Both the position numbers and the translations under genes were made by a program. A model generated the notes under the pieces. That model saw only the letters and a list, made by a program, of their open reading frames with translations. It searched no databases and was not told the origin of the DNA. Below, piece after piece: positions 15,301 through 22,554 of a stretch of DNA of 22,554 bases (position 1 is the first letter of the stretch; each line of letters begins with the position of its first letter). Source of the stretch: Odoribacter sp. UBA944 (GTDB lineage: Bacteria > Bacteroidota > Bacteroidia > Bacteroidales > Marinifilaceae); NCBI GenBank assembly GCA_002293375.1, contig DBDA01000041.1, positions 1 through 22,554 on the forward strand, read 5' to 3'.

Positions 15301-15312
15301 GAACTACATTTG
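15282..15312 (+). promoter_or_regulatory. Promoter of the lacI-kdu-kdg-uxu operon
   Basis: TTG at 15282-15284 and TACATTTG at 15305-15312, an exact TAnnTTTG box, are separated by 20 bp, the expected spacing for Bacteroidetes sigma-70 promoters. The lacI start codon follows 30 bp later. This is the best-formed promoter in the window. The short, mostly box-free gaps downstream suggest it drives the whole operon. Confidence 0.65.
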
Positions 15313-15342
15313 GACAACCGATTGCATTGATTTACGCTCCGA

Positions 15343-16374
15343 ATGAACGAAAAGAAGAAAAAGATCTCCATCTACGATATTGCCGCTGTATTGGGCGTAT
15401 CCGGCTCGACAGTCTCCCGGGCTTTACAGAACCACCCTGCAATCAGTGAAAAGGTTCGGGAGCAGGTGCAGAGAACGGCCCGGGAGATGAACTACAAACC
15501 CAATGCCTTGGCAGTGAATTTGAAACGGGGGTATAGCAAAACGATTGGTGTAGTGGTGCCGTATATCAACCGGAATTTTTTTTCATCGGCTATCGAGGGG
15601 ATCGAAGAGATCGCCAACAAAGTGGGGTACGATGTATTGATCTGTCAATCGAATGAACAGCACGAGAAAGAGCGAAAAATTTTGCATTCGCTGTCGCAGG
15701 GAAAGGTGGACGGGGTGATTGCCTCTATTGCTTATGAGACGAACGATTACACGCATTTCAATAATTTGGCGGAAGACAGGATCCCGTTGGTGTTGTTCGA
15801 CCGGGTGTCGGATGAGGTGAAAGCGGGGACCGTGCGGGGGAATGATTACCAGGGGGCTTACCGGGTGGTAGAGTACTTGTTTTCCGTGGGGTGTAAAAGG
15901 ATTTTTCATTATGCAGGTTTTCAGCATGTTACTGTTTGGCGCGACCGCTATCGGGGTTGGTTGGATGCGTTGCAGGCGTGCGGGATCACACCTGGGGCCG
16001 ATTGGGTGCGTACGGGAGGAATAACACAGGATGCAGGGGTGGCCTTTGCCCGGGAGATACTGCAAGGCAAAGCGTTGCCGGATGCTATTTTTTCAACGAG
16101 CGATTGGGTGGCGTTGGGTATTCTGTTGGAATTGATGCGGAACGGGGTGAAAGTGCCGGAAGAGGTAGCGATTTTCGGGTATGCGAACGAGCCGTTCGAT
16201 GAGTTGATCACCCCTTCGCTCAGTTCTGTGGACCAGTTCAGCAAAAGAATGGGGTGTGCGGCGGCCCGGATGCTGATAGACAAGTTGAACGGAGAGAACC
16301 CGGAAGATGTGATTATTGAACCAGAGTTGATCTTCCGGGATTCGACACGGGTGTCAGGTATGCTTTCAGTATAA
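15343..16374 (+). CDS. LacI-family transcriptional regulator, probable uronate operon repressor
   Basis: This 343-residue protein is full length for the family. Residues 8-27 are the helix-turn-helix (ISIYDIAAVLGVSGSTVSRA), the hinge region continues to about residue 62 (NALAVNLKRG), and residues 66-343 are the periplasmic-binding-protein-like effector domain, starting KTIGVVVPYINRNFF. It sits first in a co-directional set of uronate genes, 17 bp before kduI, so it likely controls them and responds to a pathway intermediate such as KDG or a keto-uronate. The ligand is inferred. The start ATG at 15343 lies 30 bp from a good promoter that contains an inverted repeat, the likely operator. Confidence 0.92.
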   Translation: MNEKKKKISIYDIAAVLGVSGSTVSRALQNHPAISEKVREQVQRTAREMNYKPNALAVNLKRGYSKTIGVVVPYINRNFFSSAIEGIEEIANKVGYDVLICQSNEQHEKERKILHSLSQGKVDGVIASIAYETNDYTHFNNLAEDRIPLVLFDRVSDEVKAGTVRGNDYQGAYRVVEYLFSVGCKRIFHYAGFQHVTVWRDRYRGWLDALQACGITPGADWVRTGGITQDAGVAFAREILQGKALPDAIFSTSDWVALGILLELMRNGVKVPEEVAIFGYANEPFDELITPSLSSVDQFSKRMGCAAARMLIDKLNGENPEDVIIEPELIFRDSTRVSGMLSV

Positions 16375-16391
16375 ATTTAATGATATAACAG

Positions 16392-17234
16392 ATGAAGGTA
16401 AATTATGAAGTACGTCATGCAGCCCATCCGGAGGATGCAAAGGGGTATGATACCCAAAGACTGCGCCGGGATTTTCTGATCGAAAAATTGATGGCGAAGG
16501 ATGAAGTCAATCTGGTGTATACGATGTATGACCGCCTGATTGTCGGAGGGGCCGTTCCGGTAGAGGAAAAATTGGAACTGGCGGCTATCGAGCCTCTGAA
16601 AGCTCCCTTCTTCCTGCACAGAAGAGAACTGGGGATTATCAATGTCGGAGGAGCCGGTACGGTTGAAGTGGATGGGAAGGTATTTGAATTGGGATATAAA
16701 GAGGCATTGTATCTCGGCATGGGCGACCGGAAGGTGGTTTTTAGCAGCCGCTCCGCGGTAGAACCAGCTCATTTTTATTTTAACTCCGCACCGGCCCACC
16801 GGAATTACCCTGACCGGAAAATTACAAAGGCCGATGCCGTTGTGGTGGAAACGGGCAGTTTGGAAGAAAGCAATCACCGTACCATCAACAAATTGATTGT
16901 AAACCAGGTGTTGCCGACTTGTCAGTTGCAGATGGGAATGACGGAACTGAAAACCGGAAGTGTCTGGAACACGATGCCCCCCCATACTCACGACCGGCGT
17001 ATGGAAGCCTATTTTTATTTTGAAGTGCCCGGAAATCAGGCGGTTTGCCATTTTATGGGCGAGGTGGATGAGACCCGGCACGTTTGGATGAAAAACGAAG
17101 AGGCGGTTATTTCGCCCGTATGGTCGATCCACTCGGCTTGCGCTACCTCCAATTATACGTTCATCTGGGGAATGGCGGGTGAAAACATGGATTACGGGGA
17201 CATGGACACCGTAACAGCGCAAACATTAAAATAA
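16392..17234 (+). CDS. kduI: 5-dehydro-4-deoxy-D-glucuronate isomerase
   Basis: KduI isomerises 5-keto-4-deoxyuronate, which forms spontaneously from the unsaturated uronate released by polysaccharide lyases, to 2,5-diketo-3-deoxygluconate. The 280-residue cupin-fold protein has its zinc ligands in place: His198, His200 and Glu205 in PPHTHDRRMEAYFYFE, and His247 in WSIHSAC. The family N-terminus (RHAAHPEDAKGYDTQRLRRDFL) is also clear. It lies 17 bp after the LacI regulator gene and 39 bp before kduD, which encodes the next enzyme. Its presence implies that the host degrades pectin, glycosaminoglycans or another uronic-acid polymer by lyases. Confidence 0.97.
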   Translation: MKVNYEVRHAAHPEDAKGYDTQRLRRDFLIEKLMAKDEVNLVYTMYDRLIVGGAVPVEEKLELAAIEPLKAPFFLHRRELGIINVGGAGTVEVDGKVFELGYKEALYLGMGDRKVVFSSRSAVEPAHFYFNSAPAHRNYPDRKITKADAVVVETGSLEESNHRTINKLIVNQVLPTCQLQMGMTELKTGSVWNTMPPHTHDRRMEAYFYFEVPGNQAVCHFMGEVDETRHVWMKNEEAVISPVWSIHSACATSNYTFIWGMAGENMDYGDMDTVTAQTLK

Positions 17235-17273
17235 GACCGTAAGATAAGAAAGATGACTAATAACTAAACTAAA

Positions 17274-18068
17274 ATGAACGGATTGAAATTGTTCGACTTG
17301 AGCGGGAAGACCGCTTTGGTTACCGGTGGTACGCACGGGCTGGGAATGGCCATTGCGACGGCATTGGCAAAGGCCGGAGCGAAATTGGTGGTAAACGACC
17401 TCTCCGAAGAGAAATTGGCCGGTGCTGTAAAAGAGTATGCGGCGAACGGTGTACAGGCGCACGGTTACCTGTTCGATGTCACCAACGAAGAGCAGGTGCA
17501 GGCAGCGTTGGTCAAGATCGAAAAAGAGGTCGGGCCGGTGGATATTCTGGTAAATAACGCTGGGATTATCAAACGGATCCCGGCATTGGAGATGTCCCTG
17601 AACGATTGGAACCAGGTGTTGAATGTGGACCTGAACGCTCCGTTTATCATGTCCAAGGCGGTGGCTAAGGGGATGAAAGAGCGGGGAGGCGGCAAGATCA
17701 TCAACATGTGCTCCATGATGAGCGAAGTGGGGCGTGATACGGTGAGTGCGTATGCGGCAGCCAAAGGAGGCCTGAAGATGCTGACCAAGAACCTGGCTAC
17801 GGAGTGGGCCCGTTACAACATTCAGGTGAACGGGATCGGGCCGGGTTATTTTGCGACGGCCCAGACAGCTCCGATCCGGGTGGACGGACATCCTTTTAAT
17901 GAATTTATCCTGAAACGGACACCGGCGATGCGTTGGGGGGAACCGGAGGATTTGGCCGGTGCGGCTATCTTTCTTGCTTCCCGCGCTTCCGATTTTGTGA
18001 ACGGGCACGTACTGTATGTGGACGGCGGTATATTGGCCTCTTTGGGAAAAGCTTCCAACGAAGAGTAA
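17274..18068 (+). CDS. kduD: 2-dehydro-3-deoxy-D-gluconate 5-dehydrogenase
   Basis: This classical short-chain dehydrogenase/reductase reduces 2,5-diketo-3-deoxygluconate to KDG. The 264-residue product has the NAD(P)-binding TGGTHGLG (17-24), NNAG (94-97), catalytic Ser147 in NMCSMMS, and Tyr160-x3-Lys164 in SAYAAAKGG. SDR sequences alone do not fix the substrate; the assignment rests on similarity to KduD/gluconate 5-dehydrogenase and the position directly after kduI. The rest of the route, kdgK and kdgA, lies downstream in the same operon. Confidence 0.92.
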   Translation: MNGLKLFDLSGKTALVTGGTHGLGMAIATALAKAGAKLVVNDLSEEKLAGAVKEYAANGVQAHGYLFDVTNEEQVQAALVKIEKEVGPVDILVNNAGIIKRIPALEMSLNDWNQVLNVDLNAPFIMSKAVAKGMKERGGGKIINMCSMMSEVGRDTVSAYAAAKGGLKMLTKNLATEWARYNIQVNGIGPGYFATAQTAPIRVDGHPFNEFILKRTPAMRWGEPEDLAGAAIFLASRASDFVNGHVLYVDGGILASLGKASNEE

Positions 18069-18088
18069 ACAATTAAAAATATAGATGT

Positions 18089-19225
18089 ATGAAGAGGTAT
18101 TTTTTCTTTTTGGCCATATTGGCCGTACTGGCCGGATGCAAGGAGCGTACCGCCGGTATTTTGGTATTGGTTTCTAATCCGACGGAATCTGTCCGGGATC
18201 AGGAAACGGTCTCTGTCTCCTGGGAAGCGTTGCTGGCTGTGGATTCGTCGATCGTACCGGAGACGGTTGTAGTAAAAGATGCGAATGGGCAGGAGATCCC
18301 TTCGCAGGTGGTGTTCCGGGGAATGGAAAAGCCGCAGGAACTGATCTTTCAGGCTTCGCTGGCAGCAAACGCTGCTGCGGATTTTTACATCGGGAAGGGG
18401 ATACGTTCCGCTTACGAACCCAAGGTATTCGGCCGGTTGGTGCCGGAACGCAAAGATGATTTCGCCTGGGAAAACAACAAGATCGCTTTCCGGATCTACG
18501 GCCCGGCGCTGGAGGCAACCGGAGAGATCAGCAACGGGATCGATGTATGGGTGAAGTCTACCGATAAATTGGTGGTGAATGCCTGGTATAAAACAGATGA
18601 TTACCACAGAGACCACGGTGAAGGATTGGATTGTTACAAAGTGGGACGTACCCTTGGAGCAGGGGCAATGGCGCCTTATGTGAACGGGCAGTTGGTGCTG
18701 GGAAATAACTTCACACACTCTGAAGTGTTGGATAACGGCCCGTTGCGCCTGACGTTCCGTCTGGCGTATGCCCCTTACAAAGTTGGAGAGAATGAAGTGA
18801 CCGAGACCCGGACATTTACGTTGGATGCCAATACCCATTTTAACCAGGTGGAGGTGACGTATGAAAACGCTCCTGCAGGGATGGAAGTAGCGGCTGGTAT
18901 TGTTTTGCGGGAAGCGCCGGGAGAGCTGATGTTGGATACGGTTGCTGGAGCAATTGGATATTGGGAACCGCAGAACAACGACAATGATATGGACAACGGA
19001 CATACGGCTGTCGGCGTGATCTTCCCCGGTGGAGCCACAGCAATGATGGAGCAGGACGGGCATTTGCTGATGACCAAGGCATACAGCGCTCCGTTCGTAT
19101 ACTATTGCGGGGCCGGTTGGAGCAAAGGCGGTGTGGCTTCCGTGGGCGAATGGTTTAAGACGGTAGCGCAGGCGGCTTTCCACGTTAAAGAACCGTTGGA
19201 AGTGAAGTTGGTGTCTAAAAAGTAG
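18089..19225 (+). CDS. DUF4861-like lipoprotein in the uronate operon
   Basis: This 378-residue protein has a lipoprotein signal (KRYFFFLAILAVLAGC, Cys17), so it is exported and lipid-anchored. The rest resembles the DUF4861 family found in Bacteroidetes polysaccharide-utilisation regions; its function is not known to me. Features visible: an N-terminal beta-rich segment (22-100), a conserved-looking HRDHGEGLDCYKVGRTLGAG (about 172-191), NNFTHSEVLDNGPLRLTF, and a C-terminal FVYYCGAGWSKGG. The many aromatic and acidic residues would suit carbohydrate binding or a lyase/hydrolase role. It sits between kduD and kdgK with gaps of 20 and 25 bp, and is the only exported product of the operon in the window, so a step in uptake or processing of the uronate is plausible. 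Confidence 0.7.
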   Translation: MKRYFFFLAILAVLAGCKERTAGILVLVSNPTESVRDQETVSVSWEALLAVDSSIVPETVVVKDANGQEIPSQVVFRGMEKPQELIFQASLAANAAADFYIGKGIRSAYEPKVFGRLVPERKDDFAWENNKIAFRIYGPALEATGEISNGIDVWVKSTDKLVVNAWYKTDDYHRDHGEGLDCYKVGRTLGAGAMAPYVNGQLVLGNNFTHSEVLDNGPLRLTFRLAYAPYKVGENEVTETRTFTLDANTHFNQVEVTYENAPAGMEVAAGIVLREAPGELMLDTVAGAIGYWEPQNNDNDMDNGHTAVGVIFPGGATAMMEQDGHLLMTKAYSAPFVYYCGAGWSKGGVASVGEWFKTVAQAAFHVKEPLEVKLVSKK

Positions 19226-19250
19226 TGCATAAACAAAAAGAGAAAAAGAT

Positions 19251-20291
19251 ATGAGCAAAGTGGTTACTTTCGGAGAGATCATGTTGCGTTTGGCTGCTCC
19301 GGGCTATTTGCGTTTTTCCCAAGCGAAAGAGTTTACGGCGACTTTTGGAGGGGGAGAGGCCAATGTGGCGGTATCCCTGGCCAATTACGGGATACCGGTG
19401 GATTTTATCACCCGGTTGCCGGAAAATGATATCGCCCGCAGTTGCGTGATGGACCTGAAAAAACACGGAGTAGGCACCTCGGCCATTGTGTATGGCGGCG
19501 AACGTTTGGGGATCTACTTTTTGGAGACAGGCGCTGTGGCCCGGGCCAGCAAAGTCGTGTACGACCGGGCGCACTCCTCCATTGCCGACATCAAACCCGG
19601 TATGGTGAACTGGGAAAAGGTGTTCGAAGGGGCCAACTGGTTTCATTGGACCGGTATTACGCCCGCTTTGTCGCAGGGAGCTGCGGATGCCTGCTTAGAG
19701 GCGATCCGGGCGGCCCGGAAGTTGGGCGTGACGGTCTCTTGCGACCTGAATTACCGCAAGAATCTCTGGAAATACGGCAAAAAGGCGTCGGAAGTGATGC
19801 CCGCTCTGGTGGAAGGATGTGACGTGGTGCTCGGGAACGAAGAGGATGCGGAGATGGTGTTTGGCATCAAACCGGAGGGATTTGATGTGACGGCGACTGC
19901 CGGCGAGGTACACGCTGCTGAATTCCAATCGGTATGCGCCCAGTTGATGAAGCGCTTCCCGGCGGCAAAAAAAGTGATTATCACTCTTCGGGGCTCCATC
20001 AATGCCAACCACAATACGTGGGGTGGGGTACTGTACGACGGAAAGACGTTGTACGAATCCCCCCGGTACGACATCACCCACATCGTGGACCGTGTTGGCG
20101 GCGGCGACTCCTTTATGGGCGGATTGATCTACGGCTTGCTGACCTATACAGGCGACGATCAGAAAGCGTTGAATTTTGCCGTAGCGGCTTCTTGCCTCAA
20201 ACACACCGTTTATGGGGATTTCAACCTGGTCACTGTGGAAGAAGTGGAGAAACTGATGAGCGGAGATGCGTCGGGAAGGGTTTCCCGGTAG
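19251..20291 (+). CDS. kdgK: 2-dehydro-3-deoxygluconokinase
   Basis: KdgK phosphorylates KDG to KDPG with ATP. The 346-residue PfkB/ribokinase-family protein begins VVTFGEIMLRLAAPG, has the N-terminal sugar-binding signature GGGEANVAVSLANYG (33-47), RLPEND (55-60), CDLNYRKNLW (164-173), and the PfkB signature 2 DRVGGGDSFMGG (280-291) with Asp286 as the expected catalytic base. The flanking kduD and kdgA support the substrate assignment over fructokinase or tagatose kinase. The length is normal and no defects are seen. Confidence 0.94.
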   Translation: MSKVVTFGEIMLRLAAPGYLRFSQAKEFTATFGGGEANVAVSLANYGIPVDFITRLPENDIARSCVMDLKKHGVGTSAIVYGGERLGIYFLETGAVARASKVVYDRAHSSIADIKPGMVNWEKVFEGANWFHWTGITPALSQGAADACLEAIRAARKLGVTVSCDLNYRKNLWKYGKKASEVMPALVEGCDVVLGNEEDAEMVFGIKPEGFDVTATAGEVHAAEFQSVCAQLMKRFPAAKKVIITLRGSINANHNTWGGVLYDGKTLYESPRYDITHIVDRVGGGDSFMGGLIYGLLTYTGDDQKALNFAVAASCLKHTVYGDFNLVTVEEVEKLMSGDASGRVSR

Positions 20292-20333
20292 TGTTTTTCA
20301 GATAGTGTAAAACCGATTAATAAAAAGTGTACA

Positions 20334-21008
20334 ATGGCTCGTTTTACCAGAATACAGGTAGCCGTTAAGATGGCGGAAAACCGGATGATCCCGGTTTTCT
20401 ACCATGCAGATGCGGCTGTTTGCAAAGAAGTAGTCCGTGCAGCCTACGAAGGCGGAGCGCGGGTGTTTGAGTTTACCAACCGGGGAGATTTCGCCCACGA
20501 GATCTTCGGAGAGTTGGTGAAGTGGGCGGCCGTGGAGCTGCCCGACCTGATCCTAGGCGTTGGCTCAGTGGTGGATCCGGGAACGGCTTCGCTCTACATT
20601 CAATCCGGCGCTAATTTTATTGTCTCTCCCCTGTTGAACGAAGAGATGGCGAAGGTGTGCAACCGGCGGAAGATTTTGTGGAGCCCAGGATGCGGCAGCC
20701 TGAGCGAGATCAACAAGGCGGAGGAGTTGGGGGCGGAGATTGTGAAGATCTTCCCCGGTTCCTCTGTGGGCGGCCCACAGTTCGTGAAAGCGGTGAAAGG
20801 TCCCTGCCCTTGGAGCAGCATTATGCCAACGGGTGGAGTGGAGCCGACGGAGGAGAATTTGAAAGCCTGGTTTGACGCCGGTGTCACCTGCGTGGGAATG
20901 GGGTCGAACCTTTTCCCGAAAAAGATGATCGATGCAAAAGATTGGAGCGGCATCGCCCGGTTGGTACAAGAGGCTTACCGGATCGTGGATGCAGTGACGA
21001 AGAAGTAG
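20334..21008 (+). CDS. kdgA: 2-dehydro-3-deoxy-phosphogluconate aldolase
   Basis: This class I aldolase cleaves KDPG to pyruvate and glyceraldehyde-3-phosphate. The 224-residue product has the Schiff-base Lys138 in EIVKIFPG, the conserved Glu46 and Arg50 in FEFTNR, GVGSV (75-79) in place of GAGTV, and PTGGVEPTEEN near residue 165. Compared with E. coli Eda, the family positions around the 'PG' loop read SPGCGSLSE. This is a Bacteroidetes-type variant, and the catalytic residues are kept. It follows kdgK by 42 bp. Confidence 0.93.
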   Translation: MARFTRIQVAVKMAENRMIPVFYHADAAVCKEVVRAAYEGGARVFEFTNRGDFAHEIFGELVKWAAVELPDLILGVGSVVDPGTASLYIQSGANFIVSPLLNEEMAKVCNRRKILWSPGCGSLSEINKAEELGAEIVKIFPGSSVGGPQFVKAVKGPCPWSSIMPTGGVEPTEENLKAWFDAGVTCVGMGSNLFPKKMIDAKDWSGIARLVQEAYRIVDAVTKK

Positions 21009-21025
21009 TACCCTAATTTAAAAGC

Positions 21026-21829
21026 ATGTTTGAAATTACAGGAAAAGTGGTTGTGATCACCGGCGGATGCGGTGTATTGGGATCGGACATGGCCCGCTAT
21101 CTGGCCAAAAACGGAGCAAAGGTAGTCGTATTGGACCGTATCCCGGAAAAAGGAGCGGAGTTGGTGAAAGAGATCAAAGTGGCTGGAGGGGAAGCGCTGT
21201 TTTTGATGACCGATGTACTCAACAAAGAGGTGTTGGAACGGAACCGGAAAGAGATACTGGAAGCCTACGGAAGAATCGATGTGTTGGTGAACGCTGCCGG
21301 CGGGAACATGCCGGGAGCGACGATCGCCCCGGATAAGACCATCTTCGATCTGGCCATCGATGACTTTAAAAAAGTGGTGGACCTGAACCTGTTCGGGACG
21401 GTGATCCCGACAATGGTTTTTGCACAGGCGATGGTGGAGACGGGCGCCGGAAATATTGTCAATATTTCGTCGGAGTCGGCCCTGCGCCCGTTGACCCGGG
21501 TGGTTGGATACAGCGCTGCTAAGGCCGCCGTGACTAATTTTACCAAATACATGGCTGGGGAACTGGCATTAAAGTTCGGCCCCCGTTTCCGGGTCAATGC
21601 CATGGCTCCCGGCTTTTTCATTACGGAACAGAACCGGACCCTGATGACCAATCCGGACGGTTCTTATTCCGACCGGGCCAAGACCATTTTGGCACACACC
21701 CCTTTCCGGCGCTTCGGCGAACCGGAAGAGTTGCTGGGTTCCCTGCACTATCTGATCAGTGATGCTTCTAAATTTGTAACGGGGACAGTGTTGGTGATCG
21801 ACGGCGGATTCGATGCGTTTTCCATTTAA
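21026..21829 (+). CDS. uxuB: SDR-type D-mannonate oxidoreductase (fructuronate reductase)
   Basis: This 267-residue short-chain dehydrogenase probably interconverts D-fructuronate and D-mannonate with NAD(H). Motifs: TGGCGVLG (12-19), NAAG (89-92), Ser148/Ser149 in NISSESA, Tyr162-x3-Lys166 in YSAAK, and a C-terminal IDGGFDAFSI. It differs from the long-chain UxuB of E. coli, which is a different fold; Bacteroidetes use an SDR for this step. Substrate assignment rests on its resemblance to those SDRs and on uxuA starting 14 bp downstream. A second SDR in the operon, kduD, shares the fold but not the role. Confidence 0.85.
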   Translation: MFEITGKVVVITGGCGVLGSDMARYLAKNGAKVVVLDRIPEKGAELVKEIKVAGGEALFLMTDVLNKEVLERNRKEILEAYGRIDVLVNAAGGNMPGATIAPDKTIFDLAIDDFKKVVDLNLFGTVIPTMVFAQAMVETGAGNIVNISSESALRPLTRVVGYSAAKAAVTNFTKYMAGELALKFGPRFRVNAMAPGFFITEQNRTLMTNPDGSYSDRAKTILAHTPFRRFGEPEELLGSLHYLISDASKFVTGTVLVIDGGFDAFSI

Positions 21830-21843
21830 AAGATTGTACGGCT

Positions 21844-22554
21844 ATGTATTTAAGTGAACAGACATGGCGGTGGTACGGCCCTAACGATCCCGTATCGTTG
21901 GCCGATATCCGCCAGGCCGGGGCTACCGGTATTGTTACGGCGTTGCACCACATAAAGAACGGTGAAGTGTGGACGGTCGAAGAGATCGAAAAGCGGAAAC
22001 AGATGATTGAAGAGGCAGGGTTGAAGTGGTCTGTGGTGGAGAGTATACCGGTGCACGAACACATCAAGACGCAAGAGGGAAACTTCCGGCACTACATTGA
22101 AAATTACAAGGAGAGTATCCGCAACCTGGCCCGATGCGGGATCCGGACCGTCACCTATAATTTTATGCCGGTGCTGGATTGGACCCGTACCGATCTGGCC
22201 TATACGATGCCGGACGGTTCCAAGGCGCTCCGTTTTGAGCGGGCGGCGTTTATCGCTTTTGAGTTGTTCCTGTTGAAGCGTCCGGGCGCGGAGAAGCAGT
22301 ACACCGAGGCGGAAATAGCTGTAGCCCGGGCGCGTTTTGACGGCATGAGCCGGGAAGAACGGGAGACGCTGGTGCGGAACATCATTGCCGGTTTGCCGGG
22401 AGCGGAGGAGAGTTTTACGTTGGAAGAGTTCCAGGCCCAGTTGGATCGGTACAAAGATATAAATGAGGAGCAGTTGCGGAGCAACCTGATCTTTTTCCTG
22501 AAAGAGATCGCTCCGGTGGCCGATCAGGTAGGGGTGAAGCTGGCTATCCACGCC
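21844..22554 (+). CDS. uxuA: Mannonate dehydratase, partial at right edge
   Basis: UxuA dehydrates D-mannonate to KDG. The frame from the ATG at 21844 stays open for 237 codons to the window edge. The N-terminus has the family pattern QTWRWYGPNDPVSLADIRQAGATG, HHIKNGEVW, SIPVHEHIKTQ and GIRTVTYNFMPVLDWTRTDL. The last residues, VGVKLAIHA, lead into the metal-binding C-terminal half, which is missing. The full enzyme is usually about 390 residues. It starts 14 bp after uxuB and completes the glucuronate-to-KDG branch, although no glucuronate isomerase (uxaC) is visible here. Confidence 0.95.
   Translation, partial: MYLSEQTWRWYGPNDPVSLADIRQAGATGIVTALHHIKNGEVWTVEEIEKRKQMIEEAGLKWSVVESIPVHEHIKTQEGNFRHYIENYKESIRNLARCGIRTVTYNFMPVLDWTRTDLAYTMPDGSKALRFERAAFIAFELFLLKRPGAEKQYTEAEIAVARARFDGMSREERETLVRNIIAGLPGAEESFTLEEFQAQLDRYKDINEEQLRSNLIFFLKEIAPVADQVGVKLAIHA

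Noticed and set aside
17846..19282. Long minus-strand open frame of 478 codons opposite kduD and the DUF4861-like gene
   Set aside because: No domain or plausible start; it spans two genes with clear families and signal peptide on the other strand.
1..22554. tRNA, rRNA, CRISPR array, insertion sequence or integrase
   Set aside because: I looked for cloverleaf-like clusters, regularly spaced repeats, transposase or recombinase motifs and flanking inverted repeats, and saw none I could support.

Overview
The window reads as a Bacteroidales chromosome fragment, joined at its left end to a short AT-rich accessory piece. Evidence for Bacteroidales: -7 promoter boxes of the TAnnTTTG type with no obvious Shine-Dalgarno sequences, several lipoproteins with short signal peptides ending in Cys17, a RecA of Bacteroidetes type, and a uronate operon with the Bacteroidetes-style KdgA and SDR-type UxuB. 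I cannot name the genus.

Region 1 (1-2410) is visibly AT-rich, unlike everything to its right. It encodes the C-terminal part of an SMC/Rad50-like ABC ATPase with a four-cysteine zinc module inside its coiled coil. This gene overlaps by 8 bp a protein with a PD-(D/E)XK nuclease signature. The pair looks like part of an anti-phage or other DNA-conflict system. The nuclease gene is not intact: its frame runs into about 78 bp that read like the motif-I segment of a DNA methyltransferase, and then into the antisense of an mscS gene. That mscS gene (2406-3047) has lost its C-terminal quarter. The double junction at about 2331 and 2406-2413 is either a real rearrangement or an assembly chimera, and it decides how the left end should be read.

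Region 2 (3047-8477) is ordinary chromosome. A minus-strand Sel1/TPR membrane protein diverges from argS. The argS strand continues with a lipoprotein flavin reductase, a PHP-type histidinol-phosphatase and an inositol-monophosphatase-family enzyme, closing on a strong hairpin at 8424-8462. Region 3 (8478-13263, minus strand) is recA followed closely by two lipoprotein peptidases, one S9 prolyl-oligopeptidase-like and one M49-like. Region 4 (13422-15278) is a secreted protein that joins an endonuclease/exonuclease/phosphatase domain to a calcineurin-like phosphoesterase.

Region 5 (15343 to the right edge) is a hexuronate-catabolic operon headed by a LacI-family regulator: lacI, kduI, kduD, a DUF4861-like lipoprotein, kdgK, kdgA, an SDR uxuB and a partial uxuA. 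KduI and KduD convert the unsaturated uronate released by polysaccharide lyases to 2-keto-3-deoxygluconate (KDG). UxuB and UxuA bring fructuronate, from glucuronate, to the same KDG. KdgK and KdgA then split KDG to pyruvate and glyceraldehyde-3-phosphate. A good promoter (15282-15312) with an imperfect inverted repeat between its -33 and -7 boxes suggests autoregulation by the LacI protein. No lyases, SusC/SusD pair or transporter lie in the window; they may lie beyond the right edge.

No tRNA, rRNA, CRISPR array or insertion sequence was recognised. No stretch over 300 bases lacks a gene.
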